Shown here piece after piece: positions 1-9,079 of a DNA stretch of 64,000 nt. The position numbers were made by a program, and so were the translations under genes. Source of the DNA: Fimbriimonadia bacterium (GTDB lineage: Bacteria > Armatimonadota > Fimbriimonadia > Fimbriimonadales > GBS-DC); contig JAHCHP010000007.1 in assembly GCA_026129765.1 (NCBI GenBank), positions 83,987-147,986 of the forward strand, written 5' to 3'. Under the pieces are notes generated by a model. It had not been told where the DNA came from. It searched no databases and worked only from the letters and a program-made list of their open reading frames with translations. Positions within the stretch are counted from its first letter, which is position 1; every line of letters starts with the position of its first letter.

Positions 1-2
1 GA

Positions 3-464
3 AGCGCGCTTTGGAGCAGCATTACCCACATCAGCCTGCCCCATTTACTGCGCTATGAAGATCGAAATTCTATGGCTTTCTCCATCGAGAGCCGCGTGCC
101 TTTTCTTACGATTCCTTTGGCTGAGTTTCTGTTCTCCCTGCCAGAAGAATATCTCGTCAGTGAAGAGGGGCTCTCCAAGCGCGTATTTCGTGAGGCGATG
201 CGGGGGTTGGCTCCAGACACAATTCTTGACCGGCGCGATAAGATTGGTTTCGCGACTCCAGAAAAATCATGGATGAACCTGCTGCGCCCTTGGATTGAAG
301 GGCTGTTCGATGAATTGAAAGGCGCGCCCTTCCCCGCGCTGAAACTGGCAGAGGCAAAACAGGCACTGGAGCAAAGCCTCAGTTCGAACACGCTGGGATG
401 GTATGTTTGGCGATGGATTAACCTCATACAATGGACACACGAATTCGGCATCACTTACGAATGA
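3..464 (+). CDS. asnB: Asparagine synthase (glutamine-hydrolysing) C-terminal part, 5' truncated by window
   Basis: This is the C-terminal end of an asparagine synthetase B-type protein; the amidotransferase domain lies before the window. The open frame runs in from base 3 and carries the family signature LPHLLRYEDRNSMA followed by SIESRVPFL, which in this family belongs to the beta-aspartyl-AMP synthetase domain, and later KIGFATPEK. Within polysaccharide clusters such genes usually amidate a uronic acid or another glycan carboxylate rather than serve general asparagine supply. That role is inferred from position: the gene leads directly into the glycan operon, and its TGA overlaps the next start (ATGA at 461-464). 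The internal ATG at 72 is not a start, because homology continues upstream of it. Confidence 0.85.
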   Translation, partial: SALWSSITHISLPHLLRYEDRNSMAFSIESRVPFLTIPLAEFLFSLPEEYLVSEEGLSKRVFREAMRGLAPDTILDRRDKIGFATPEKSWMNLLRPWIEGLFDELKGAPFPALKLAEAKQALEQSLSSNTLGWYVWRWINLIQWTHEFGITYE

Positions 465-1843
465 GACGAGCGAATCTCGGGGGCTTGTTTAAGAACCCGA
501 TGAGGTTCTGGGTCGCATGGGGCGCGGCGGTCTATTTCGCTGCGCTTTGGATGGTCTATGCGTTTTATATCAGCCCCTCGTTCGAAACAATGGGCTATCT
601 CTATTTCGCGCCCGACGCGCCCACCACGCTTTTCTTGTTCTTGTTGGCGTGCCTGCCAGTGGCATGGTTACCGCTCCAACTCAAAAAGCCCTCCACAACC
701 GCGGTCTGGCTGCTATATCTCTTGGTCTATATGCCTGTCATCAGCGTGCCGGTATTCCGCAAAGCGAGTGAACCCGAAATATTGGCAAGTTTTAATCTCA
801 CGTTGCTGTTCGCCTTTTACTTGTTGGGGCAAGTCCATCGGCTGCCTGCCTTGAAACTAAGACCGCTCGCGCTGCCCCCCGCGCTCTTTTGGGCGGGTCT
901 GCTCGCCTTTAGCGGGCTGGTGGGAATCGCGTTGATTGGCGCGTTCGGCTTCACCTTGAACCTCCCCTCCCTGCTGGATGTATATGGTGTCCGGGAACAG
1001 TTCTCAATGAGTTTAGCAGAGGCAGGCTCACGTTTATCTTACTTGATTCGCTGGCAGATGCATGTGATCAACCCGCTGCTGATGGCGTTCGGTTTCCTGC
1101 GCCGTCAATATCTCCTATTAGCATTTGGCGTTGTTTTCCAACTCTACATCTTTGCGATTACCGGCTTCAAAACTTGTCTCTTCTTCATCCCGTTGACCCT
1201 GATGATGGCATGGCTCATCCAACGCTATGCGCGTTCGTTCGCGCTCGCGCTGATACTCAGCATCATGGCAGCGGGAACCTTTTCGCTGGGACTGGATATC
1301 CTCACCGGCACAAATCTTCCCTCTTCGTTGGTGCTACGACGCTTCATTTTGACGCCGGGACTGCTGACTGGCTACTATGTCGACTTCTTCACCGAAAACC
1401 CAAAAACATCCATGGCTGGCTCCATCGTCAACCCATTCACAGAAAATGTTTACGGTGTAACTAACCCAGAGATTATCGGAAACGCCTATTTCCCACCCCC
1501 TGCGCCTTATGCCAATGCCAATCTTTTCGCAAGTGGATTCGCCGATTTCGGTTATGCGGGCGTGCTTTTAGTGACGATTGCCTGGTGCGGTTTCCTCTGG
1601 CTGTACGACAGTATTGCTCAAAAACGCGATTTGCGTTTGATGTCCGCGTTCCTTGCGCCTCCTGCGGTAGTGCTGGTCAATTCCGATTTGATTACAAGCC
1701 TGTTAGGACATGGAATCGCCCTCACCTTGGCAGTGGCGGTCTTTCTTCCTGTTGCCAATTCCCTCACGCGCCGTTCCTCCCCTCAACCTCATCCTAAAGA
1801 AATGGCTTCCCAGCAACGCAGGCTGAGAGGGAGGGCATGGTGA
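461..1843 (+). CDS. Wzy-like O-antigen/capsule polymerase, integral membrane
   Basis: A 460-residue, very hydrophobic protein with about ten to twelve predicted membrane spans and a longer soluble loop in the second half (around NPFTENVYGVTNPE), the usual build of oligosaccharide-repeat polymerases of the Wzy/O-antigen ligase type. Sequence in this class diverges too fast for a substrate to be named. I start it at ATG 461, which overlaps the previous stop as ATGA, rather than at ATG 431, which would overlap by 34 bases. It ends in a 7-base overlap with the following glycosyltransferase. The position among glycosyltransferases, an initiating transferase and nucleotide-sugar enzymes supports a polymerase for a surface polysaccharide. 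An O-antigen ligase or a flippase is less likely but possible. Confidence 0.7.
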   Translation: MRRANLGGLFKNPMRFWVAWGAAVYFAALWMVYAFYISPSFETMGYLYFAPDAPTTLFLFLLACLPVAWLPLQLKKPSTTAVWLLYLLVYMPVISVPVFRKASEPEILASFNLTLLFAFYLLGQVHRLPALKLRPLALPPALFWAGLLAFSGLVGIALIGAFGFTLNLPSLLDVYGVREQFSMSLAEAGSRLSYLIRWQMHVINPLLMAFGFLRRQYLLLAFGVVFQLYIFAITGFKTCLFFIPLTLMMAWLIQRYARSFALALILSIMAAGTFSLGLDILTGTNLPSSLVLRRFILTPGLLTGYYVDFFTENPKTSMAGSIVNPFTENVYGVTNPEIIGNAYFPPPAPYANANLFASGFADFGYAGVLLVTIAWCGFLWLYDSIAQKRDLRLMSAFLAPPAVVLVNSDLITSLLGHGIALTLAVAVFLPVANSLTRRSSPQPHPKEMASQQRRLRGRAW

Positions 1844-2973
1844 GCGGAAAGATGTCCAAAATCGCGCACCTGACCAGTGTTCATCGTTCTGATGACATGC
1901 GAATCTGGCGCAAAGAGTGCCAGACCTTGGCAGCCGCCGGCTACGAAACGCTGTTGATCGCGCCCGCCGCTCAAGATGAGATGGCAGGAGGCGTTCAGAT
2001 TCGAGCATTGCCTTCGGCGAATGGCGGCGCGGATCGTATGCGGCATCGCTTGACGAAAACGAATTGGCAGTTGTTGCGCCTGGCGCGAAAAGAGCGGTGC
2101 GCGCTCTATCACCTGCATGACCCGGAGCTGATTCCTATCGGGCTTTTGCTCAAGTTGAGCGGCTATCGTGTCGTTTATGATGTGCATGAAGATTATCCCA
2201 AACAGATTCATGATTTGAAGCAGCTTCCACTCTGGATTCGCGAGGTGATGTCGCGTTTGGCGCGCGCGATAGAGCGATGGGGTGCGCGCTGCTTCGACGG
2301 CATCATCACCGCCACACCTGCCATTGCCCGAAACTTTCCTTTGGGAAAAACAACGGTTGTGCAGAATTTCCCGTTGCTTCATGAGCTGCAATCGCCCTCG
2401 TCTATTCCATTTGAGCAACGCCCTCCCTGGATCGCTTATGTGGGCGGCATATCCAAGATTCGCGGCATCGAACAGGTTGTGCAAGCGATGGGAAGGCTCA
2501 AAGCAAACTTAGACACGCGGCTCAAGCTGGCAGGCGAGTACAGCCCCCCACATTTGCGGGATACGCTTCAAACATTGCCCGGATGGCATCGTATCGATGT
2601 GTTAGGCTGGCAGTCCCGCGAAGAGGTGAAATCGCTTTTCAGCCATTCGCGAGCAGGTATCGTGACCTTTCATCCTGAACAAAACCACTTGGAAGCACAG
2701 CCCAATAAACTGTTCGAATATATGTCGGCAGGCATACCGGTCATCGCCTCCGATTTTCCGCTTTGGCGCGAAATTGTGGACGGCAATCAATGCGGTTTAC
2801 TGGTCGACCCGTTGAATCCAGAGACCGTCGCGGATGCCATCGATTGGGTGATGAACCACCCGTCCGAAGCGCAGCACATGGGAGAAAACGGGCGAAAAGC
2901 GGTTCAAGAGAGGTATAATTGGGAAAGGGAATCGGCACAGTTGTTGGAATTCTACCGGTCCATCTTAAAATGA
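1837..2973 (+). CDS. Glycosyltransferase family 4 (first of a tandem pair)
   Basis: A 378-residue GT-B fold retaining glycosyltransferase. The second half holds the GT4-type nucleotide-sugar site, PNKLFEYMSAGIPVIAS, with the glutamate of the family E-x7-E motif, followed by GLLVDPLNPE. The N-terminus THLTSVH is shared nearly word for word with the next gene, and alignment by eye shows the two are paralogues over their whole length (YHLHDPELIPIGL against YHFHDPELIPVGL). It should add one sugar to a lipid-linked intermediate at the inner face of the membrane; donor and acceptor cannot be read from the sequence. The start overlaps the polymerase gene by 7 bases, and an internal ATG at 1852 (MSKIAHLT) is an alternative. 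Confidence 0.85.
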   Translation: MVSGKMSKIAHLTSVHRSDDMRIWRKECQTLAAAGYETLLIAPAAQDEMAGGVQIRALPSANGGADRMRHRLTKTNWQLLRLARKERCALYHLHDPELIPIGLLLKLSGYRVVYDVHEDYPKQIHDLKQLPLWIREVMSRLARAIERWGARCFDGIITATPAIARNFPLGKTTVVQNFPLLHELQSPSSIPFEQRPPWIAYVGGISKIRGIEQVVQAMGRLKANLDTRLKLAGEYSPPHLRDTLQTLPGWHRIDVLGWQSREEVKSLFSHSRAGIVTFHPEQNHLEAQPNKLFEYMSAGIPVIASDFPLWREIVDGNQCGLLVDPLNPETVADAIDWVMNHPSEAQHMGENGRKAVQERYNWERESAQLLEFYRSILK

Positions 2974-4172
2974 GCAAAGTCGTCTTGGAGGATAAACAGG
3001 CATTGGAAGCGCAATCCGCAGGTCCATCAGAGAACCCATCGCGTATTGCGGACATGCCCCGCGTGACCCATTTGACCTCGGTTCATCTCGCAGACGATGC
3101 GCGAATCTTCGAAAAAGAGTGTCTCTCCTTGGCGAAAGCCGGCTATCAAGTCTCCTATGTTGTCCCCGATGCGCCCGTCGATTTTGGCAATCAAGTCAAT
3201 ATCCGAACGATCCCCAGTGTGGCAGGACGAAGACAGCGTTTCTTGCATGCCATCCGAGCGATCTACCGCGCTGCTCTTCAGGAAAATGCGGACCTCTACC
3301 ACTTCCATGACCCTGAGCTGATCCCCGTCGGTTTAATGTTGGCGCTGCGCGGAAAAATCGTTATATACGACGCGCATGAAGACCTGCCCAAACAAGTCAT
3401 GGGTAAAGAATGGATCCCCATACGGCTTAGGCGTGTAGTCGCTTGGGGGGCTCAGATCATGGAGTCGATTGGCGCGCGATTCTTTGAAGGCATTGTCGCC
3501 GCCACGCCCACCATTGCCAAACGCTTTCCCCCCGAAAAGACCATTATCGCCCAAAATTTTCCGCTTCCTCAAAATCTCATTCGTGAAACTGCTCTGCCCT
3601 ATGCGGCGCGCCCGTCTCACGTGGTTTATGTGGGAGGTTTAGCGCAGGTAAGAGGTTTGTTTGAGATGACGCGCGCAATGGAAAAACTGCCGGATGTTCG
3701 TTTGCTTTTGGCGGGCATGTTCAGTCCGCCCTCGCTCCAAAGGGAGGTTGAGCGTCTGCCCGGTTGGCAGCGCGTACAGTTTTTGGGATGGCAGTCGCGG
3801 GACCAGATCGCCTCGCTGTTGGGGCAGGCGCGGGTCGGGTTGGTCACACTGCGTCCATTAGCCAACTATTTGGATGCCTATCCTGTGAAAATGTTCGAGT
3901 ATATGGCGGCGGGTATCCCAGTGGTCGCTTCGGACTTTCCGCTTTGGCGCGATATTGTGGAAGAGGCTGGATGCGGTCTGTTAGTTGACCCTTTGAACCC
4001 TGACGCGATTGCAGAAGCCATCCAATGGTTAATGGCTCATCCTGAAGAAGCCGAAGCGATGGGCGAAAGCGGGCGCAAAGCGGCATTAGAAAAATACCAC
4101 TGGGATGCGGAAGCCAAGAAACTGCTGGCGCTTTATGCGCGTCTGCTCCCTTTGAAAGGAGACGAGCGATGA
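2970..4172 (+). CDS. Glycosyltransferase family 4 (second of a tandem pair)
   Basis: A 400-residue GT4 paralogue of the preceding gene. Key features are the matching N-terminal THLTSVH, the DAHED segment, and the donor-binding PVKMFEYMAAGIPVVAS with GLLVDPLNPD. I start it at ATG 2970, which forms ATGA with the stop of the upstream gene. An upstream in-frame ATG at 2919 would create a 55-base overlap and is less likely, and homology with the paralogue proper begins only at MPRVTHLT (3054), so the first 28 residues are an extension of unknown use. The pair probably arose by tandem duplication and may add two similar sugars in consecutive steps. The stop overlaps the epimerase start (ATGA). Confidence 0.85.
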   Translation: MSKVVLEDKQALEAQSAGPSENPSRIADMPRVTHLTSVHLADDARIFEKECLSLAKAGYQVSYVVPDAPVDFGNQVNIRTIPSVAGRRQRFLHAIRAIYRAALQENADLYHFHDPELIPVGLMLALRGKIVIYDAHEDLPKQVMGKEWIPIRLRRVVAWGAQIMESIGARFFEGIVAATPTIAKRFPPEKTIIAQNFPLPQNLIRETALPYAARPSHVVYVGGLAQVRGLFEMTRAMEKLPDVRLLLAGMFSPPSLQREVERLPGWQRVQFLGWQSRDQIASLLGQARVGLVTLRPLANYLDAYPVKMFEYMAAGIPVVASDFPLWRDIVEEAGCGLLVDPLNPDAIAEAIQWLMAHPEEAEAMGESGRKAALEKYHWDAEAKKLLALYARLLPLKGDER

Positions 4173-5278
4173 AAGTATTGACGGTTGTCGGAGCGCGTCC
4201 CCAGTTCATCAAAGTAGCTGCCGTTCAGCGCGTTTTACAAGCCGACCCACTGATTGAGAGTTTTCTGCTGCACACTGGGCAGCATTACGACGAGGCGATG
4301 AGCCAAGTCTTCTTTGACGAACTGGAAATTCCGCCGCCAAACCTTAACTTAAATATCGGTTCCGGCAACCATGGACAACAAACAGGCAGAATGTTGGAAG
4401 CCATTGAGCAAACGCTGATGGAGCAAAGATCCGATTATGCGCTGGTCTACGGCGACACTAATTCCACTTTAGCGGGCGCGTTGGCAGCCGTCAAGTTGCA
4501 TATTCCTGTCGCGCATGTGGAAGCCGGGCTGCGCAGTTTCAATCGTCACATGCCAGAAGAGATCAACCGGGTTTTGACCGACCACGCATCCGACCTACTG
4601 TTTGCGCCCACTGAGACCGCGCGCGAAAATTTACGCAGGGAAGGTATCCCTGAAGAGCGAATATACTTAACAGGCGATGTGATGTTCGACGCAGCTCTCT
4701 ATTATGGCGAAAAGTCGGACCGGGCAAGCGGCATTTTGCGCCAATACGACCTAACGCCTAAACAATACATCTTAACAACTTTGCACCGGGCAGAAAACAC
4801 CGATAATAAGGCGCGGCTGCGCGCGCTGATTGAAGGGCTAACCATAGTGGCAAAAACCACTCCTATTGTACTGCCTTTGCACCCGCGAACGCGAGCCGCT
4901 TTAGAAACAACAGGACTTTGGGCGCAAGCTGAAAGCGTGTTGAAGATTTTACCGCCCGTTGGCTATTTGGACATGGCAGCCTTAGAAAAAAATGCAGCCT
5001 TAATCGCGACCGACTCCGGCGGTGTGCAAAAAGAGGCATTTTTCTATCAGACGCCATGCGTGACACTACGAACCGAGACGGAGTGGACCGAGTTGGTGGA
5101 AGCGGGTTGGAATCGAGTTGTCGCGCCGCTCACTGCCGAGAAAGTCTCAGAGGGGATTTTGCAGACATTGGGGGCGCGTGGCAAAACGATTGCGCCTTAT
5201 GGCGATGGGCGTGCCGCCGAAAAAATCGCGCAAGCCCTCAAAAGACATTATGACGAAACTTCACAGATTGACCGATAA
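4169..5278 (+). CDS. wecB: UDP-N-acetylglucosamine 2-epimerase (non-hydrolysing)
   Basis: A 369-residue cytoplasmic enzyme that interconverts UDP-GlcNAc and UDP-ManNAc. The N-terminal GARPQFIK (residues 8-15), the HTGQHYD segment, HVEAGLRSFN, MPEEINRV, and the LHRAEN and ATDSGGVQKE motifs are all family hallmarks, and the length is normal. It supplies ManNAc units, or a precursor of ManNAc uronic acid, to the glycan made by the surrounding operon. It is coupled by an ATGA overlap to the glycosyltransferase before it, and a 20-base gap follows. No UDP-ManNAc dehydrogenase (wecC) is seen in the window, so whether the sugar is oxidised further cannot be decided here. Confidence 0.95.
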   Translation: MKVLTVVGARPQFIKVAAVQRVLQADPLIESFLLHTGQHYDEAMSQVFFDELEIPPPNLNLNIGSGNHGQQTGRMLEAIEQTLMEQRSDYALVYGDTNSTLAGALAAVKLHIPVAHVEAGLRSFNRHMPEEINRVLTDHASDLLFAPTETARENLRREGIPEERIYLTGDVMFDAALYYGEKSDRASGILRQYDLTPKQYILTTLHRAENTDNKARLRALIEGLTIVAKTTPIVLPLHPRTRAALETTGLWAQAESVLKILPPVGYLDMAALEKNAALIATDSGGVQKEAFFYQTPCVTLRTETEWTELVEAGWNRVVAPLTAEKVSEGILQTLGARGKTIAPYGDGRAAEKIAQALKRHYDETSQIDR

Positions 5279-5298
5279 TTATTTAGAGTAGGAAACGA

Positions 5299-5946
5299 AT
5301 GAAAACGGAATTCAGCTTGGAACCTTTGCTGGCGCTCGCGCCCCATACCGACGATGCGGAGTTGGGATGCGGCGGCGCATTGGCGCGCTTGATAGAGGAA
5401 GGGCGTGAAGTGCATATCGCGGTCTTCTCAACAGCGGAGGAGTCTCGTCCTGAAGGCGCGCCGGAAGGACTGCTCAAAGAGGAGTTCTATCAAGCCATGA
5501 AGACGCTGGATATCCCCCAAGAGCAGCTGAATGTTTATGACTATCCTGTGCGTCGTCTTTCCTACTACCGTCAAGAAGTGTTGGAAGAGCTGATTAAGTT
5601 GCGCAAGAAAATCCAACCTAAAGCCGTCTTCGCGCCTGCGGGAACCGACCTGCACCAGGATCATCAGGTCGTATTCGCGGAGGGACTGCGCGCTTTCAAA
5701 GATATGACTTTTTGGGGCTATGAATTGCCTTGGAACCATGTGGAATTCGCGGCGCAGGCGTTCATCACGCTGGAACAGCGCCATTTGGACGCGAAGTGGA
5801 ACGCGCTCCAATCGTATCGTTCGCAGTTAGAGTTGAAACGGCCTTACTTCTCGCAAGATTTCCTGATGGGATTAGCGCGGGTCCGCGGCACCCAGGTGCG
5901 CGCTGAATTCGCGGAAGCTTTCCAAGTAGTGAGGATATGCCTATGA
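5299..5946 (+). CDS. PIG-L/LmbE-family N-acetyl-sugar deacetylase
   Basis: A 215-residue zinc-dependent deacetylase of the PIG-L (LmbE) family. The metal site is readable as PHTDDAELG (residues 15-23) and TDLHQDH (116-122), where the family uses the histidine-aspartate pair and the second histidine to bind zinc. Members remove the acetyl group from N-acetylglucosamine-type sugars. Next to UDP-GlcNAc 2-epimerase and glycosyltransferases, a role in deacetylating a hexosamine of the surface glycan is likely. A recognisable ribosome-binding site (AGGA) stands about 8 bases before ATG 5299, and the stop overlaps the methyltransferase start. Confidence 0.85.
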   Translation: MKTEFSLEPLLALAPHTDDAELGCGGALARLIEEGREVHIAVFSTAEESRPEGAPEGLLKEEFYQAMKTLDIPQEQLNVYDYPVRRLSYYRQEVLEELIKLRKKIQPKAVFAPAGTDLHQDHQVVFAEGLRAFKDMTFWGYELPWNHVEFAAQAFITLEQRHLDAKWNALQSYRSQLELKRPYFSQDFLMGLARVRGTQVRAEFAEAFQVVRICL

Positions 5947-6581
5947 ACGACATTCAAACGACCTATCAAGCGTGGTACGGGCAGGACGAAGAGTTCCGCC
6001 AGGCTTACTTATCTAAGCGGCTCGCGCAATATGAACGACTCTCCAACATCGCGGTCGGCACAGGCGCGCGCAAGATTCTCGATATCGGTTGCTCTTACGG
6101 ATGGATGGTGGAAATGTGCAATATGAAGGGCGTGGATACGTGGGGCGTCGATTTCCCCCTGGATACGCTGCAAGAATTCCACAAAAACTTGTCGCTCTCC
6201 AAAGGAAAATTCATGTATGGCACCGTGAATGACCTTGATTTTCTGGACGAAATCAATGCGCAAAACTTTGAATTGATCACCCTCATCCACACTTTAGCGC
6301 ACATCGAGGAGTATGCCCATCTGAAGCGTCTCAAACCCCGATGGTTCTTGATCAAGGATGTGGCGGATAATCCTTTCATTCGGTATAAGCGTCGCAAAAT
6401 GCCTGATGTCCATTTGTGGACGCCGATGGATACGCTCAAGTTCTTTAGCGATTACCGGGCGCGCTCTATTTGGGCATCCAAATTCATCTTCAAAATTGAA
6501 AACCCGGGACCGCTCGCGCTTCGGTTGATCAACCAAATGCCCAGTTATACTATTCTCCTGGAGCGGAGGGAGTCGGCTTGA
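5943..6581 (+). CDS. Class I SAM-dependent methyltransferase
   Basis: A 212-residue Rossmann-fold methyltransferase with motif I ILDIGCSYGW (about residues 45-54) and a motif II acidic end at WGVDFP. The cofactor is S-adenosylmethionine; the acceptor is unknown, but in this setting it is probably a sugar hydroxyl, phosphate or amine on the glycan. Two in-frame ATGs are available, 5937 and 5943. I take 5943 because it makes the ATGA overlap seen throughout the operon and has GAGG at 5931-5934 at a good distance. The stop at 6579-6581 overlaps the TTG start of the WbqC-type gene. Confidence 0.8.
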   Translation: MNDIQTTYQAWYGQDEEFRQAYLSKRLAQYERLSNIAVGTGARKILDIGCSYGWMVEMCNMKGVDTWGVDFPLDTLQEFHKNLSLSKGKFMYGTVNDLDFLDEINAQNFELITLIHTLAHIEEYAHLKRLKPRWFLIKDVADNPFIRYKRRKMPDVHLWTPMDTLKFFSDYRARSIWASKFIFKIENPGPLALRLINQMPSYTILLERRESA

Positions 6582-7255
6582 TTGTCACGATTCACCAGCC
6601 CAACTTTTTCCCTTGGCTGGGGTACTTTGACAAAATGAGGCAGGCTGATCTATTCATCTTGCTGGATACCGTTCCGTTCACGAAAGGCGGTTATCAAAAT
6701 CGCGCTCAGATCAAAAGCTCGCAGGGCGCGCAGTGGTTGACTTTGCCTGTTGTCACTAAGGGACGTTTAGGGCAAATCACTTCGGAAGTGGAGATTGAGC
6801 CGTTATCGACTTGGCGCAAAGATCATCTGAAAACGATCGAATCGCTCTATCGTAAATCGCCCCATTTTGAAGCGGTCTACTCCGGGCTTAGCTCACTCTA
6901 TCAACCAAATTGTGAAAAACTGGTTGCCTTCAATGCGCCCGCCATCGAGTGGATCAAACGTATGTTCGAAATCAATACGCCGCTGATCTTAGCATCGGAG
7001 ATGGGCGTGGAAGGCTCCGGTTCAGAACTGCTGCTGAAACTCACCCAAAAAGCGGGCGGCACCGTCTATCTTTCCGGTCCCAGCGGCAGGGAATACTTAA
7101 ATCAATCGCTGTTTGAAAAGGCAGGAGTCGAACTGCGGTTCCACAGCTTTAAGCCTTTTCCTTACTCCCAACGGTATGGCGATTTCATTCCCGGTTTAAG
7201 CGCATTAGATTATCTATTCAATGCAGGAGCCGGGTCGTGGGGGGTAAGCGCATGA
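6578..7255 (+). CDS. WbqC-like family protein
   Basis: A 225-residue member of the WbqC family, recognised by the start MIVTIHQPNFFPWLGYFDK and the central YLSGPSGREYL. The family is regularly found in O-antigen and capsule clusters, often near DegT aminotransferases, but its reaction is not established, so only involvement in the glycan pathway is claimed. Translation appears to begin at a TTG (6578), with GGAGGGAG at 6565-6572 as ribosome-binding site, and the start overlaps the upstream stop by four bases. The stop overlaps the next gene as ATGA, so the product is translationally coupled on both sides. Confidence 0.8.
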   Translation: MIVTIHQPNFFPWLGYFDKMRQADLFILLDTVPFTKGGYQNRAQIKSSQGAQWLTLPVVTKGRLGQITSEVEIEPLSTWRKDHLKTIESLYRKSPHFEAVYSGLSSLYQPNCEKLVAFNAPAIEWIKRMFEINTPLILASEMGVEGSGSELLLKLTQKAGGTVYLSGPSGREYLNQSLFEKAGVELRFHSFKPFPYSQRYGDFIPGLSALDYLFNAGAGSWGVSA

Positions 7256-8499
7256 AGATTTGGATCGTGAACCATTACGCGATTCCCCCCAACCAGCCGG
7301 GCGGCACGCGCCATTACAGCCTGAGCCGAGCGCTGATAGACCGCGGTCATGAGGTCACGATTATCGCCGCCAGCTTTGACCATATGACCCGCGAAGAGAC
7401 ACGCCTGCAGTCGGGAGAGCAAGCGCGTTTGGAGGTGTTGGGCGATGTGCCTTTTCTTTGGGTGCGCGCCTCGCCCTATCAAGGGAATGGGTTAGACCGC
7501 CTGAAGAACACGCTTACCTTTTCAAGACGCTTCCCTGCCAAAGCCAGCCAGTTACTGGGTGATAAACCCGATGTGATTCTGGGTTCCAGCCCGCACCTGT
7601 TTGCGGCGGACACCGCGCGTAAGTTGGCGCGCAAGTGGAACATCCCGTTTGTATTGGAAACGCGCGACCTCTGGCCGCAAACCTTGATCGACATCGGCAA
7701 CTTAAAACCCGGTCACCCAATGGTGCGTTGGATGGCAGCCATCGAACGCAGGCTATACCGGGAAGCAAAACAGATTATCACCCTTGCGCCGTTAGCAGTC
7801 GACCACATTGCGCGCTGTGGAGGAACCCTCGAAAAAACATCCTGGATTCCTAATGGCATCGATCTTTCATTGCTGCCATCCCCTCAGCCCCCTCCATCCC
7901 AAGGTGTGTTTACCTTGATGCACGCCGGTTCCCATGCCGTTTCCGATGGATTGGAGACCCTGCTTGTCGCTGCCCTCTTGTTGCAATCCAAGGGGTTGCA
8001 GGCACGGTTCCGTTTCATAGGGGATGGTAATGCGAAAGCCTCTCTCATTCAACACGCGAAATCGCTGGGCTTGCATAATGTGAGTTTTGAGGACCCGGTG
8101 CCGAAAAGTGATATCTATCGCCTCTTGGCGCAGGCTAACGCCTTTGTCGTGAACGTCAAAGACTCTCCGCTCTTCAAATACGGAGCCAGTTTCAACAAGT
8201 TCTTCGACTATTTGGCGATGGCGCGCCCCACCGTCATCGCAGCCAACATCCCCCGAAATCCCTTTGTTGAGTCGGGCGCGGGCATCCAAACGCCCCCTGA
8301 CCAACCAGAGGCGATGGCGAATGCGATAGAGCAGCTGATGGCGCTCACTTTAGAAGAACGCGCTGAAATGGGATTGCGAGGCAGGCGTTATGTGGAAGAG
8401 CATCACGACACCCGCGCTTTGGGGGCGCGATTAGAAACCTTGTTACAGGAGGTCACAAATACGAATCATGCGTTCTCCCATGTTGAAGCGATGCGTTGA
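7252..8499 (+). CDS. Glycosyltransferase family 4, WbuB-like
   Basis: A 415-residue GT4 enzyme. The N-terminus MKIWIVNHYAIPPNQPGGTRH, cut short here to MKIWIVNHY and PGGTRH, is typical of the WbuB-type L-fucosamine or N-acetylhexosamine transferases found beside WbqC and initiating sugar transferases. The donor site reads ASFNKFFDYLAMARPTV near residue 310. It starts at ATG 7252 (ATGA overlap); the ATG at 7237 would overlap more and lacks homology. It shares 32 bases with the following sugar-phosphate transferase, so ribosomes must re-initiate inside its C-terminal coding region, where AGGAGG lies at about 8448. The exact sugar is not deducible. Confidence 0.83.
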   Translation: MKIWIVNHYAIPPNQPGGTRHYSLSRALIDRGHEVTIIAASFDHMTREETRLQSGEQARLEVLGDVPFLWVRASPYQGNGLDRLKNTLTFSRRFPAKASQLLGDKPDVILGSSPHLFAADTARKLARKWNIPFVLETRDLWPQTLIDIGNLKPGHPMVRWMAAIERRLYREAKQIITLAPLAVDHIARCGGTLEKTSWIPNGIDLSLLPSPQPPPSQGVFTLMHAGSHAVSDGLETLLVAALLLQSKGLQARFRFIGDGNAKASLIQHAKSLGLHNVSFEDPVPKSDIYRLLAQANAFVVNVKDSPLFKYGASFNKFFDYLAMARPTVIAANIPRNPFVESGAGIQTPPDQPEAMANAIEQLMALTLEERAEMGLRGRRYVEEHHDTRALGARLETLLQEVTNTNHAFSHVEAMR

Positions 8500-9079
8500 T
8501 CTCTTGGGCGCGGGATTGGGATTGCTGATTCTCGCGTTACCGATGATCCTGATAGCGCTGTTGATCCGATGGAAGTTGGGTTCGCCGGTGTTATTCCGTC
8601 AGCAAAGACCCGGCTTACACGGGAAGCCCTTCACCATGTATAAGTTCCGAACCATGCGTGATGCCCATGACCAAGAGGGCAACCCCTTGCCCGACGAACA
8701 ACGGATGACACGGTTCGGACAGTTTCTGCGCAGTGCCAGTTTAGACGAGTTGCCGGAGCTAATCCATGTCTTGAAAGGCGAAATGAGTTTAGTGGGACCG
8801 CGCCCGCTTCTGATGGAGTATCTTGATCGCTATACCCCTGAACAAGCGCGCCGCCATGAAGTGAAACCCGGAATCACCGGATGGGCGCAAATCAACGGCA
8901 GGAACAATCTCTCTTGGGACGAACGATTCCAAATGGATGTCTGGTACGTCGATCATTGGAACCTTTGGTTGGACATGAAAATCTTGTTCCGCACGGTGGC
9001 GAAAGTATTGAAACGCGAAGGCGTCCAAGCGGAGGGCTCGGTGACCATGCCGAAATTCTTGGGGTCGGACCCACCATGA
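8468..9079 (+). CDS. Initiating sugar-1-phosphate transferase (undecaprenyl-phosphate; PglC/WecP-like)
   Basis: A 203-residue monotopic phosphoglycosyltransferase. One N-terminal membrane segment (about residues 11-33) is followed by KFRTM (59-63), SLDELPEL (91-98), SLVGPRP (107-113) and GITGWAQINGRN (135-146), the core of the bacterial sugar transferase domain. It moves a sugar phosphate from a UDP-sugar to undecaprenyl phosphate and so starts each repeat unit. The short form, without the four-helix WbaP N-terminus, and the acetyltransferase and aminotransferase that follow match the PglC-PglD-PglE order known for diacetylbacillosamine. ATG 8468 has AGGAGG upstream. The gene ends with an ATGA overlap. 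Confidence 0.92.
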   Translation: MRSPMLKRCVDLLGAGLGLLILALPMILIALLIRWKLGSPVLFRQQRPGLHGKPFTMYKFRTMRDAHDQEGNPLPDEQRMTRFGQFLRSASLDELPELIHVLKGEMSLVGPRPLLMEYLDRYTPEQARRHEVKPGITGWAQINGRNNLSWDERFQMDVWYVDHWNLWLDMKILFRTVAKVLKREGVQAEGSVTMPKFLGSDPP

